The notes under the pieces are model-generated. The model was not told the DNA's origin. It made no database searches and saw nothing but the letters and a program-made list of their open reading frames with translations. Positions 44,430-55,270 of a DNA stretch of 64,000 bases are shown piece by piece. Every line of letters starts with the position of its first letter. Position 1 is the stretch's first letter. This stretch comes from Atriophallophorus winterbourni. Its lineage: Eukaryota; Platyhelminthes; Trematoda; Plagiorchiida; Microphallidae. Location of the stretch: NCBI GenBank assembly GCA_013407085.1, contig JACCGJ010003306.1, positions 38,769 through 102,768 on the forward strand. Direction: 5' to 3'. The position numbers were made by a program, and so were the translations under genes.

Positions 44430-45581
44430 ATGCCTGTTACCCGCAGTTTTGTGGAAAAAATCAAATCCTCCCAACAATTGGTCGATAATGGAACGGAACA
44501 CACCGCAGGTGAGCGCATTCATTGTTCTGTTGAGGGCTCTCGAGGTAGCATAAGGGGTTCAAAGATAGAATCAAACATCCTTGTTCGTAAGGCTAAGTTG
44601 CGTTTGGAACGACTAAAACTGTCGCAGGAATGTGAAGCTCTCGAAATGCAGCACAAAGAGGAATTGCTTGATGCGTTATACGAGGTTGAAATGGCTGAGA
44701 TTGCTGCTTCTGCTAGCGACAAAGCAGATTCACAGTTGCAAGATATTGATACCAATCAAAAGATTACAAGTTATCTTGCGCATTGTGGGCCTAAAAAGGC
44801 CGAAGTAGCTGACTACTCTCGTTCGGAGATAGAAGATTATCTTAGTAATGAAACGCCCGGCAGTTTACCAAGATCTGACCTTCCGAAGATAAAATTGATA
44901 TCTTTTGATGGTTCAGCTAGCACCTACGGGAAATTTTGTCGTCAGTTCGAGACCTATGTGGAGTCTAGAACTCTTGATGACGGACAGAGGTTCCTATGTT
45001 TGCTAAATTATTGCCGAGGTATAGCAAAAGAATCTATTGAAGAGTGTGTCATGCTGCCACCTGAACGTGCGTATAAGCGGGCGAGATCAATCCTGAAGGA
45101 CCTCTTCGGGCAACCGCATACAATAGCAAGGCCTGTTAGTCTCGTTAATTGTCAAGAAATTGTTTCTACTGGTGTAATGTTGAATGATATTGACATTTGT
45201 GTTGTCGATGGTGATCAGGAAGCTGAGTCACCTGACACTGAATTAGCTCAGTCAGATTTTGTGACTGAATTTTCCGACACTAATTCGAATCAGATGGAGA
45301 CTAAGCCTGGCCCACCTGACACCAAATCAGCCCAAATGAAAAGTAGGCCTGGTTCACATGACACTGAATCAGCTTTAATTGGGGCGACGTATGGTCAGCA
45401 CGACAATCCGTATGATTGGCGTAAACCTTTCGGTTGTATACCTGATGAACCATTTATTTTTGGGAACTCGGATACAATATTTTGGAATTTAGACTTGTTT
45501 AGATGGCGTAAAATGTCGCTGTTAGAGGATGCAATACATAAGGCTCGTTCGTGTAGGATATCATTCATGAGCTTATTGTAG
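44430..45581 (+). CDS. BEL/Pao gag-like protein with altered C-terminus
   Basis: The start MPVTRSFVEKIKSS was chosen because the upstream 64 codons are a translated tandem repeat. It contains a coiled-coil-like segment (KLRLERLKLSQECEALEMQH then KEELLDALYEVEMAEI) and the DUF1759-type capsid core LPKIKLISFDGSASTYGKFC with LNYCRGIAKESIEECVMLPP and LFGQPHTIA. This is the BEL/Pao gag pattern and is shared with 47889-49322. After the core, the frame leaves the family and reads three to four PDTExAQ/PGxxDTxSA repeats, then a unique tail with FGCIPDEPFIFGNSD. Zinc knuckles are lacking. Confidence 0.75.
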   Translation: MPVTRSFVEKIKSSQQLVDNGTEHTAGERIHCSVEGSRGSIRGSKIESNILVRKAKLRLERLKLSQECEALEMQHKEELLDALYEVEMAEIAASASDKADSQLQDIDTNQKITSYLAHCGPKKAEVADYSRSEIEDYLSNETPGSLPRSDLPKIKLISFDGSASTYGKFCRQFETYVESRTLDDGQRFLCLLNYCRGIAKESIEECVMLPPERAYKRARSILKDLFGQPHTIARPVSLVNCQEIVSTGVMLNDIDICVVDGDQEAESPDTELAQSDFVTEFSDTNSNQMETKPGPPDTKSAQMKSRPGSHDTESALIGATYGQHDNPYDWRKPFGCIPDEPFIFGNSDTIFWNLDLFRWRKMSLLEDAIHKARSCRISFMSLL

Positions 45582-46029
45582 GGCGCTGGCGGAACCGGAG
45601 GACGTGGTGGGTCTTTGTCTAGCAAACATTTTCCCTATAAAAAGCCACAGGTGTCCATTGATGGTGATGCGACGTGGTGTGTGTGACTCGCCACTAAATA
45701 AAGTCACTTGCTTTATTCTACTGTACCTGGGTGTCGGGCCCGGGGGCTGGTGCTTAAGGTGGGAGGCGGGTTTTCGGATCTGCTGACCCCAGAAGTACCA
45801 CCAAGCATTCAGTCTGCCGGTTGTATGCGAAGACGAACGTTGATTACATTGAAGGCAAATGTTTTAGGTGGGAGGCGGGTCTACCAACTCCAGAGATACC
45901 ACCAAACATTTGATCGTCGAGTCGCTGTCATTGGTTGCGCAGGTACACGGTTCGGGTAGCCAGGTAGAGGAGAGCCCCGCTGTTCAGTGTTTGTGTCTCT
46001 ACTTGCTTTTCAGATTTTGAGGAATTTTG

Positions 46030-46266
46030 GTGGGCGGTGTATGAATCCGCGTCGATGTCTTGAAAATTCCTCTTTCTGTCCAGCAAGATCAAACGAACTG
46101 AAGACATTTGTTCCCACCCTACAGCCGTGTTTCTTATCAAGTTTTTTGTGTCATAATTTTCCAGTGATATTTTTTGTTTGTTCTTCAAATTGGAAATAAC
46201 ATTTAAACTAAATGTTAAATCTGTAAGAGTTTTCTTTCCCAAACATTTTTCCTTTGTTTAACCGCA
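46030..46266. repeat. 240 bp direct repeat, right copy
   Basis: A few differences from 43697-43935 by eye. It covers the truncated 3' end of the minus-strand BEL/Pao pol frame plus about 200 bp beyond. Confidence 0.8.
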
Positions 46267-47512
46267 CTTCGACACTAAACCGGAATCGATCACTGTCAAC
46301 GGACCAACATAGTCCCAACGTGTGCTGTAGGCTTGAATCTGCAATGTTCAAATCAACTGGATGCATTGCTCTTTCCGATGCGAGTATGCTTTCCAGTACC
46401 AAAGCATTATTGCTAACCCATTTATGTAAACGAAACCCGCCAAGATGCAATAACCGTCGAAGTTCATCAGCTAATTTGATAGCATCTTCAGCATTATCGA
46501 CAGATACCAAGCAGTCGTCAACGTAGAAATTCCTTTTAACAGCAAGTATGGTGTCACTACCAAACATATCAGCATTATCGTCAGTTGTTTTCCGCAGAGC
46601 AAACGTCGCACAAAATGGAGAAGAGGTTGCTCCAAATGGATGGACATTTAGTCTATAGGTATCCGGGGAACGACTAAGATCACCATCAGTATGCCAGAGA
46701 AAACAAAAAGAACTTCGATCGCCTTTTGGGAGGCGAACTTGAAGAAACATTTCTTGAATATCAGCTGAAATTGCGATCCCTTTCAGGCGGAATCTCAAAA
46801 TCACTCCTGTGATGCTGTTAGTTAAGTCAGGACCATGATGTATGCAATCGTTCAAAGAAACCCCATGGAATTTTGCTGCACAATCGAACACGATCCTCAC
46901 CTTTCTGGGTTTTCGGGGATTCAAAACTGGATGATGAGGAATGTAACAAATAACTTCATCAGTTGCGGGCACGAGTTTTGTTACGTAACCTCTACTGAGG
47001 TAATCACGCAATATGTCATCATATTTGTCCAACAACGAACCATCTCTGAGCAAGCGACCCTTTAAATATTGAAGTCTCTTCTCTGCCAATATACGATTAC
47101 GAGGTCCATGACTGGTATCAAATTTCCACTGAACAGGTACCTCGTAATGTGCGTTCCGTAAGCATGTGTCACGCTCGGCTTTCGATAGTATATGTTTATC
47201 TTGTATCGACATAGACAGCGTACTATCATCACGATTATCAAAAAACTCACTGTCAAACATTTTTATTATGTCCTCAGCAATATCCCTTTGTGTACTGAGA
47301 CAATTGATCGAAACTTTACACATTTCTGTCGATGTTGGACCAATAATCGTCCATCCCAATGGCGTCAAGTGTGCAAATGGCTGTTTTGGTCTGCCAAGCC
47401 TATGTTCCAACACCCAATGAACTTCCGGGACGTTTACTCCCAATAAAATCAGAACTCTTTTATCTGGGATACGGATTATCTTGAGATCAGATAGGTGATT
47501 CAAATATTTCAA
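46208..47512 (-). pseudogene. BEL/Pao reverse transcriptase, 3'-truncated
   Basis: The frame has 434 codons. It contains VNVPEVHWVLEHRLGRPKQP, PFAHLTPLGWTIIGP, YIPHHPVLNPRKPRKVRIVF and DCAAKFHGVSLNDCIHHGPD. It then has GIAISADIQEMFLQVRLPKG, FGATSSPFCATFAL, the active site FYVDDCLVSV and LHKWVSNN. All are BEL/Pao RT landmarks and YVDD is intact. The frame breaks at RFRFSVEVRLNKGKM, before the SLYDPLG motif that should follow. Confidence 0.88.
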
Positions 47513-47519
47513 CGACTGT

Positions 47520-47888
47520 TAAGGAAAAGTCACCTCTTTCACTGGGAGAGAATTCATCACGTAGGCCTGGTCGATATCTACCTTGGCAGCATCATGTAGC
47601 GAGTGAATTCCAAAGGACGTGACAGTAGTTTTTGTTTACGTGTGCCATGCACTGAAGTGACATCAATGTAGGTTTGTTCACCTGACAGTCCCAGTTATTC
47701 GGCTAAATCAGCAGTCACCAAAGTTGCGTCAGAGCCATTATCCAAAAGGGCACTACCTCATTCGGACCCATTACTCTTACAGCAATGATGGACAACAAAC
47801 TGCCATGGCTTCGTGTATGTGTCGAATTGATCATTATTTCAGACTCACCTTTGACAGTGCGATGTAAGAGTCTCTGATGTTTGCCGTT
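47520..47888 (-). pseudogene. BEL/Pao aspartic protease remnant
   Basis: Broken minus-strand frames give LLDNGSDATLVTADLAE (Asp-Gly replaced: D-N-G-S-D) and GEQTYIDVTSVHGTR, with stops and shifts. This is the DUF1758-type protease that links gag to RT. It has been inactivated. Confidence 0.65.
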
Positions 47889-49322
47889 TCATCCATCCTT
47901 TCCACATCTAGTAGGTACTCTGCAATCAGCTACTCTGTGATTTGGTTGAAGACAGTTAAAGCAGTGTCTGGAAGTTTTAATTCGCAACACCTTTTCAGCG
48001 TGAGGTAACCTATCGAACACAGTGCACTCTTGTAATGTATGTGTCATGGAGCACTCTGGGCATCGATAAGACTCAGTCGTTGAAATAACATTCATGCGAA
48101 CCTTCCTAGTATTCATATGCATCGGTGAACTAGCATTCAATTCACGACCACTTGCTAAGGTACCGAAACAGTTGGTAGCTATTGTGACTTGTCTGTCCAA
48201 GAAACTGACTAAGTTACCGAACGTCGGCTCCTCGTCATATCGAATTATTTCATCCACACGCTCAGCCCACTTGTAATGCAAATGTTTAGGTAAACGCTCA
48301 ACAATTAGCTTCAAATTTGTCATGTTGTTCAGCTCACCTAAACGATTCAACTGTCCGATTGCGAGCTCGCAGTTCCGCATTCTGTGTGTCAGGTTTCGAA
48401 GCGAACCAATTTCATTCTGATTAATGATTTCGCCATTGATAATCTCTTTCAAAAATGACTGGACGATATCATGTGGGCGACCGAATTCCGTCTTAAGGAT
48501 GCGTCGGGCTTGACAATATCCTTCACTATCTTGGAGGTAAACACAATGTTCAATAGCGTCCTTTGCAGAACCACTGCAGTAATGTAATAAATACATTAAT
48601 TTGCGGTTATCATTAGAAATTCGGTCTTCGATGGTCATCTCAAAGGCTTTGACGAATTTGCAGAATTCCATCGGATTACCATCGAACTTATCTATGTCTA
48701 TCTTAGGTAATCCATCTCCACGCATGTCAGAGTACCGCGTCGAACCTGATGCGTTCATCGGCATCTCACGTAACGCTGCGTTACTCAAAACAGGACATTC
48801 GTTCCCGGATTTAGATGAGTGCAATGGAATTGGAGAATGATTACGCATTAGGACCGGGTCGATTTCATTATCGCCTTTGATATCATCGGGTGAATCGAAA
48901 TCGTGCATCATATTTCGCTTCGCCTCTAGTCTGCGTCTACGAATATCCAGCTCCTTCAATTCAATGGCTATTTCTTCCTCGTATACTTCTTCAGCCAATT
49001 TTCGACGGCGTTCCTTATGATAATCAAACGCTCTAGATTCAACACCTTTAACATCACCTAAGCTAGGAGGACGGTGCTGTTCAGGTAAAGTTAAAATGGC
49101 AGAGTTTAAAGGCAAATTATTGCAAACATCATTCGAGGAAGGTATACGTACGGGAGTATGCACAGATTTATCACGAGAATTATTAAAAATAGTAGAAAGT
49201 TCATAAACAGGATCGGGGTTTAAATTGACGACATCGAAGTAGCTAGACGACTTGCCAGTCCTTGTTCTAGGCATATTTGAAGATGAGATATTCTCCGTCG
49301 TCTGAACCAAATGCCGAGCCAA
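47889..49322 (-). CDS. BEL/Pao gag-like protein
   Basis: The frame has 477 codons. It contains a charged coiled-coil-like segment (KERRRKLAEEVYEEEIAIEL then KELDIRRRRLEAKRN) and the DUF1759-type core LPKIDIDKFDGNPMEFCKFV with LLHYCSGSAKDAIEHCVYL and FGRPHDIVQSFLKEII. A zinc-knuckle region follows (YRCPECSMTHTLQEC, then HCFNCLQPNHRVADC near the end). The capsid core has the spacing of a working gag. It ends at a stop, and the protease lies downstream in broken frames. Confidence 0.85.
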   Translation of the reverse strand: MARHLVQTTENISSSNMPRTRTGKSSSYFDVVNLNPDPVYELSTIFNNSRDKSVHTPVRIPSSNDVCNNLPLNSAILTLPEQHRPPSLGDVKGVESRAFDYHKERRRKLAEEVYEEEIAIELKELDIRRRRLEAKRNMMHDFDSPDDIKGDNEIDPVLMRNHSPIPLHSSKSGNECPVLSNAALREMPMNASGSTRYSDMRGDGLPKIDIDKFDGNPMEFCKFVKAFEMTIEDRISNDNRKLMYLLHYCSGSAKDAIEHCVYLQDSEGYCQARRILKTEFGRPHDIVQSFLKEIINGEIINQNEIGSLRNLTHRMRNCELAIGQLNRLGELNNMTNLKLIVERLPKHLHYKWAERVDEIIRYDEEPTFGNLVSFLDRQVTIATNCFGTLASGRELNASSPMHMNTRKVRMNVISTTESYRCPECSMTHTLQECTVFDRLPHAEKVLRIKTSRHCFNCLQPNHRVADCRVPTRCGKDG

Positions 49323-49404
49323 ATATCCAGCGATGATCGAAGAATTCTCCGCACAACAGTTGACAGCCTACTTGATTAGTGATTCGTCCGTGAACCCAAG
49401 GGTT

Positions 49405-50885
49405 CCTGTTCGGGCGATGGTCACGAACCCAAAACATAGGTCCCATTACTTAATTGCGAACCGTTTCTGACAGAACGTTTTTCTTGGGCTTGGGTTTGAG
49501 TTGGTAACATACTCGTTAGAGTTGTACGCATTTTACGCCTCATGAGGACTTCTGCTGACGAATGCTGGTTAGGAAAACCTGGATGTGGTGCTGACCGGTA
49601 GACCAGTAGAAATCGTTGAAGCACTTCCATAGTTGTTCCCTCAACATGCGCTTTTAAGTAGGCACGTTTGAATGTGTCAGCAAAGTGTTCTAATTGACCG
49701 TTGGATTTGGGGTGTTAGGGTGGAGACCGTAGGTGATTAATATTTTGTGCTCTACATAACTGTTCAAAAGGTGCGGCGGAGAATTGCGACCGTTGTCGGA
49801 AACGATGGTGTTTGGTAAGCCATGTTGACTGAAGATTGGCTTCAGTGCATTGATGGTAGCGTTTGCAGTTGGCTGGTTCACAGGAGATATTTCTGGAGAT
49901 TTTGAATTAGCGTCAACCACAATGAGATGGGGCACATTATCGATTGGACCGGCGGCTTTGGAATTGGTTGTTCAAGAGGTGGAGATTTCGCAGTTTGTTG
50001 GTACCTAGAGCAAATACGAACCACATTTTCGATATCTTGGTCGATGCCCGGTCAGAACATTGAGATCTTGCTATTGCTTTAATTCGATTGATTCCGTGGT
50101 GTCCCAGATGGAGTTGCCTGAGACCTCGAAAACGGAGAGCAGAGGGGATTAGTACATGGTCAGTGTACACGAAGCAATCATAAATGATAGAAAGGCACCC
50201 ATCTCGACTCGAGAAGGCCAACAATGTACCATCTCGAATTTTGTGTGGCCATTTCGTTTGTGTGTATTTGATGGCTCTCCGTGGAGTTGTGTCTGATCTT
50301 GTTTCCCTCTTAATATCCCACACTGTAACCGGGAGTGCTCTGACCGCATCAGATAATTGAAGACCGATTGTTTGCTCAGCTATGTTAGCGATTTCAAAGT
50401 CTTCTTCTGGAATCTTTGTGTTTGAAATAAGCCGGAAAAGTCATCTGCTTGACTGGGATGTTCGCTCCGTCATGTCCGAGAAGTGTGATTACTCATCTTT
50501 GCAGTCGACTCGCCGAATGTGCTGGTATAATCATGTATCTGAATCAAAAACAGCGAGTAACTCCATTTGTGGTCAGCTAAGAAGGTGAAGTGTCGGCCGA
50601 GAAGGAATTTATGAAACCGTCGAACAGCAAATACGATGGCCAGTGCTTCCTTTTCTATCTGTCCGTATTTTCGCTCAGCTCTGATCAGTGTTCTTGAAGC
50701 ATGCATAATGGCCTTCTGGGAACCATCAGCCAGAGTGTGTAAAATGACTGCTCCCCAACCTGGCTGGGATACATATGCGCAAACAGTAATCGGTATTCGT
50801 GTGTCATAGTGAGTGAGCAGTAGGTCGGATGACAGCATTACTTTCATTTGGGTTAAGTCGGCGGCACATTCTGAATCCCACGATT
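49405..50885 (-). mobile_element. Ty3/gypsy pol fragment (RNase H and integrase)
   Basis: Reading from 50885 on the minus strand gives the RT-RNase H junction (DLTQMKVMLSSDLLLTHYD), RNase H (VCAYVSQPGWGAVI, KAIMHASRTLIRAERKYGQI, EKEALAIVFAVRRFHKFLLG) and the tether with LIPSALRFRGLRQLHLGHHG (HHCC-like start). The integrase core follows (LIVVDANSKSPEI, then HGLPNTIVSDNGR), then VLQRFLLVYRSAPHPG. Frames are split into at least four pieces by stops and shifts. The RT proper and the LTRs are absent. Its left end was cut by the CR1-like insertion at 50885. Confidence 0.85.
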
Positions 50886-51475
50886 CAAGATTCAAGATTC
50901 AAGATTTTATGGTTGAAAAAGCAATTACTTTACAATAACCATGCAGTTAAACTATAGGTACAAGTGTATATGTGTGTAGAAAAATGTCAAAATCAAAATA
51001 ATTCTGGTAACGATAGATTATAAATAGTTCGGGGCATAATTTGGATTGGCTCTCAGGAAATCGTCTAGTTTTAATTTAAATATAGAAAAAGTGTTTGAGC
51101 TTACCAAATCGGCTGGCAGGGAATTCCAAGCGAAACAAATACGCACAGAATAAAAATACCTGCGACAGTTCTGATTGGAGTGGGGTATTTCCAACTTGCA
51201 GTTGTGACCGCGGTTGTTGCTGGATGTTCGTCGGTGAAATAGTATATCCAAAGGGTGGGAAACACTGTTAAGGATTTTGAATGTGAGGAGGAGGTCGGCT
51301 CGCAGTCTCCTTTGTGCAAACGTCGTCAGCTTCAGTTTACTTAGCCGGTCAGCGAATGGTAGGTTTTCGAGCCCAATGACCAACTTTGAGGCTCTGTGGT
51401 GTATGCGATCCAATAGTGAAATGTCTTTTTGAAGCCATGGAGTCCAGGTTTGTGAAGCCTAATCAGTAAGCGGGT
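50882..51475 (-). mobile_element. CR1-like (family A) 3' end
   Basis: The minus strand encodes MDRIHHRASKLVIGLENLPF, FAQRRLRADLLLTFKILNS, YFYSVRICFAWNSLPADL and LKLDDFLRANPNYAPNY (51413-51018, open). It is followed by a 3' UTR and a (TTGAATC)3 tail at 50882-50905. 5'-truncated near 51475. Confidence 0.85.
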
Positions 51476-51499
51476 GTATGTCTGACCCTCAACCATCCT

Positions 51500-52400
51500 A
51501 GACACAAGGCGATGGTCCCTTTAGAGACATGCAATATCCTTTTTTAAGTACGCTGCCCAGGATTGAACGCAGTATTATAAGGAAGGCTGCACGTCTACTT
51601 TTTATAAGGGCATGAAATGAAAAATAATCAAATTCAACCTGGATAATTTTAACGATGAACATTTTGGTTTCTCTTTTCATTAAGATTTTGTTGAATTTGT
51701 ACACTACGCCTTGTTACTGAAACTGATCATCAAAGTAAAAAATTAAGAGATAAAGATTAAGAGAATGGAAATAAAACATTTTATCAGCAATCAGAATAAT
51801 TATTCATAAGGTTCTTCAACCTCGATAGCATAAAACTCTGAAGCTGAATGACTAAAACAAAATTATCGTCAACCTGTATATTTTTATTAAAGAACTTTTT
51901 TTGTTTTCTCTCTATATTAATATCACGTTGAATTTGTTTTCAAAATTTATCATCTCAGTAAGAAATTGTCATTATGATCAAGAAGATTGACATGAAGCAA
52001 ATTCATCAGCAATCACATTAAAATTATGCATTTTCTCACTATGGTTCAATTTAAGAACAATTTATGACATGAAATTTTGAGGTTAATAATCTTCCAGGAT
52101 AACGCTGTTTAAAGGTTGACTGTAATTCGTCTTGATTTCTGCATGTTGATATTTCGAAATTTTTCGGTATGAACGAAGAGCCATGACAATTTTCACCAAA
52201 GGACTAGCTGCACGTGTGAGAAAAAACTGTCCTGAGATTATTAATTTCATTATACTGGTTTTATTCATGGTCTCTTTTTCGTGCTTTGGAATCAAGTCTC
52301 TCTTCACGTATGACATTCACTCAGTTTTGCTACTTTTATAATCAATTCATCCTAAATTCAACTGTGGTAGTAAACGAGGTCAACGTTAAAATTTGATTCT
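51500..52400. other. AT-rich intergenic DNA, no gene seen
   Basis: AT-rich, with weak internal similarity between 51590-51780 and 51830-52010 (TTTTCATTAAGATTTTGTTG-like and ATATTAATATCACGTTGAAT). This could be an old tandem duplication. Coding support is absent. Confidence 0.4.
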
Positions 52401-53039
52401 TACGATATTTTGATATTCTTGTGGGAATCCGAGATATTTAAAGTTTATCACAAGAACTTTTATTCTATTTTTAATGTACTTGAACATACTACGACTCGTA
52501 AATCTGCAAAAGTATATCATGAAGCATCGACTGCAATGAAGCCTCAAGAGAATGCAGGCTCCGCTGCTCAATCTTGTGATTCTTGTCTTGTTTCTTCGAA
52601 GCAGGTCGCTAATAACGCTAAAGCTGTTCCATATGAAACATGCTCAATATGGATGCCTATTCGATGTTGTGGAATAAAGCCGGAGATGTATCGTAGGCTT
52701 CAGAAAAATTCATGCGATATTATTTCCACTTTATGTAAGATAAGCCTTCCACCGACTCGTTTTAAGCTCGCAGGTACTCCGCTTCAAGTTTACACGGCTT
52801 CTGCTAAGAACTCTGAAGGTCTTAATGAGGGTTGTAAATAATGGCTCACCCTCCAAAGAGGATACCCACTACACATCTTTTGCACCGCAAGTTTGCGTGC
52901 AATCGGAATATGTACGCAATTTTGGGGAGGTATTTTCCTCCCCTGTAATCCGTCAAACAGATAGAGTTAGTCTTGCCGGTGCAAAAAACGTGCATCAACC
53001 CAAATAGGTCAAGGAACTACCACAGCCTGATAAAGCAAT

Positions 53040-53531
53040 CAAGAAAAATGACCAGAGCTTTACCACTGATGAGAGTAGATGATCCTGCATCATTTGTCTC
53101 AATGCGCCGGAGCAAACAGTTGCTCTTACGATACACAGGGTTGAACATTAACGCGATTTTTTAAAATATGCGCAGGCCCTAATTTTCGACTAAGAAAAAA
53201 TGGTATAATGATCCCAACAGCGTTTCGTCTATACCGCATGACAGCGCCAAGTGAACACCCCAGAGCGGTAAAGATTGTGTTACACTCCCTTGAACAATTG
53301 ACCTCATTGCTGAAGGATACTCACAAGTTGAAGGGTAGTAAATCTCGAATCCTGTGTGATCTCTCTACGGAAGATCGTGTGGAAATGCGAAAAGCAACTC
53401 AGGTGATTAGCGAGCGCATAGCCGCAGGTGAAACTAACTTGCGCATGGTGGATTTTCGGGTTGTGAGGATGAGGCCAAACGTTCGTTGGGAGCTCCTGAA
53501 GAAAGGAATTCGGAGGGATCTGGATCTTTAA
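53040..53531 (+). pseudogene. CR1-like ORF1 protein, C-terminal part
   Basis: Frames read CIICLNAPEQTVALT (shifted) and then, from 53208, FRLYRMTAPSEHPRAVKIVL, LLKDTHKLKGSK, LSTEDRVEMRKATQVISERI and GETNLRMVDFRVVRM. The PRAxKIVL and E-(R/K)-GETNL pattern is typical of the nucleic-acid-binding ORF1 of CR1-like elements. The frame overlaps the start of the endonuclease frame by 46 bp. Confidence 0.65.
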
Positions 53532-54170
53532 AAGTGATTTATTATAATGCGTTGAGTTTGAGAAACAAACTGGATGAATTCTTCGAGCGGATTATTGCGA
53601 TCATTGCGATAATGGAAACCAGGCTCTCCCCTGAGCAGGATGATATCTGGCTGGCCCTAGCTGGATATAAACTCATTCGCGCAGATCGAACAGACGCTAG
53701 GATCACTGGTCGGGTTGTTTTATACTTCCAACAACATATTTCCTTCGAAGCGTTCGCTTATTTCGAGCAGACCGCCGATATGTGTGAGAGCTTATGGTGC
53801 CGTATAAGGACAACGCTTCATTTGCTACAGTAGGTGTCGTTTATCGTTTTCCTATCACTCAGGCAGATACATTGATATCACAGAACTGTCAGTATGGTTG
53901 AATCTCAAACTTCTTGATTATTACCGATTTCAATGCTCCTAGTATTAATTTGACATCGCTAGAGGATGCTTCTGGGTCATTCAAGCAGGTCTTATTGGAC
54001 GCTGTGGTTGATGTGGGCCTCGTGCATTATGTTTCCTATCTAATCAGAGTAAGCCCTACTGGGTGACAGTCCATTTTGCACTTGCTATTCAATCCAACGC
54101 AGTCCGATATTACTCAGCTTCGGACTGAAGCTCCATTAGGCTGTAGTGGTCAGGCCAACTTGCGTTTTAT
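53486..54170 (+). pseudogene. CR1-like AP-type endonuclease, broken
   Basis: It reads LKVIYYNALSLRNKLDEF, then MET(R)LSPEQDD (catalytic Glu position), GYKLIRADRTDARITGRVVL and ESLWCRIRT. In shifted frames it continues with a GVVYR equivalent and DFNAPSINL (catalytic D-F-N). The terminal SDH block is not clear. At least two stops. Confidence 0.65.
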
Positions 54171-55270
54171 TTGAAAATTCAACACTGGCTAGGAACCAGA
54201 TCCATTTCCCTGAAGGGATTTTTGGAATGCAGATGCTGATAGGTTATAGGAATGTGATGCTGATGTTGCTTCATCTCTCGATTGGTCAGTCGATCAATCA
54301 TCTGATGTTGAAGATCGTTGGCTGGTGATCCGGAATAATATCTGGACAATTATTAGGATGGCTGTTCCGTTGTTGACATGTCGTCGTAAGGCGAAATGTT
54401 CCCCTTGGTTTCACAAGGAGTTTCAGAAACCTTTGCGGCAACATCGAAATCTCCTCTCAATTTTCGTAAGCAGGAAGAACTCCACTGACTATAACAATTA
54501 TAGGCAAGCTAGAAACATCCGAACGGCATGGAAATGCAGAAGAATTATGTTGTACGAGCAGCGAATGTTTTACGAGTCTACTTGTGCACCAAAACGTCTA
54601 TTCGCATACATTGGTCCCTGCAGAAAGGCATATCCATATATCTATAATTTGATAGATACTACTAAGGGTAGGACATTACTGAGGATGGTTTGAAAGCTCG
54701 AGTCCTAGTTAAGCAACATGCCCCTGTGTACTGTCTGGAAGACATTGAACACTCTCATGTTGGAACAGTTAGGCACACAATCCGCGCCAGGACCAGACGT
54801 TAATGATCCGTTGGTTTTACAACCACTGTCAGACGTGTTGTGAGATCCGATTGTCAGGTTGTTTAACAAAATCTGTTACGTTCGGTGTCTTTGCCACAAA
54901 ATTGGAAACATGGTATAATTAAATCAATGTTTATGAGTAGGGACCCTAGTTGTCCAACCAATTACAGACCCGTCATATTGACTTTTTCAACGGATAAATC
55001 TTTAGAGAAGTGGCTCAAGAGAAAATAGAGATCTTTCTTTTGTTGTGTGGGCGTTGGTGTCTAAAACAACACGGATTCACCAAAAATTTCTCATGCGCAA
55101 GTAATCTACTTCTGGACCGAGAAATTTGGTGTGCTTTGACTGATTCTGATCAAGCGATCGATGTCGTTTTTATTGACTTCAGTAAGGCGTTTGACAGAGT
55201 GCCATACCGCCGATTGCTCGTGAAGTTGGAGTGTCTGGGTACTCAAGGTTGTCTTGTAAAGTCGATCGAA

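Larger units (their letters stand above)
43936..46025 (+). mobile_element. BEL/Pao-type element, gag-containing deletion derivative
   Basis: A gag frame (44430-45581) is preceded by about 500 bp with TCGTGGCTCGTAGC and CGATTTGGTCGC, as expected for a BEL leader. It is followed by a GC-richer 3' region with two imperfect GGTGGGAGGCGGGT blocks (45751 and 45868). No RT, protease or integrase is present. No convincing LTR pair was found, so the ends are approximate. Confidence 0.6.
46208..49370 (-). mobile_element. BEL/Pao retrotransposon, gag to RT, truncated
   Basis: The minus-strand order is gag (49322-47889), aspartic protease remnant (about 47780-47560), then RT (47512-46208). RNase H and integrase are missing. 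The 3' side ends in the 240 bp repeat and the 5' side meets Ty3/gypsy sequence near 49400. No LTR was identified. Confidence 0.85.
52410..55270 (+). mobile_element. CR1-like retrotransposon (family G) with ORF1, endonuclease and RT start
   Basis: This is the only copy in the window with the 5' half. ORF1 traces run 52410-53531. The endonuclease follows at about 53530-54150. A linker with WFHKEFQKPLRQHRN and NNYRQARN lies at 54325-54660. The RT start has NYRPVILTFSTDKSLEKW (about 54955) and VVFIDFSKAFDRVPYRR (55155-55215). It stops near 55270, so motif B, FADD and the 3' UTR are lost. Many stops and shifts are present. Confidence 0.8.

Noticed and set aside
43697..46266. 240 bp repeats as LTRs of the BEL gag unit
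   Set aside because: No TG/CA ends, no flanking short duplication, and the right copy contains pol coding sequence of the opposite strand.
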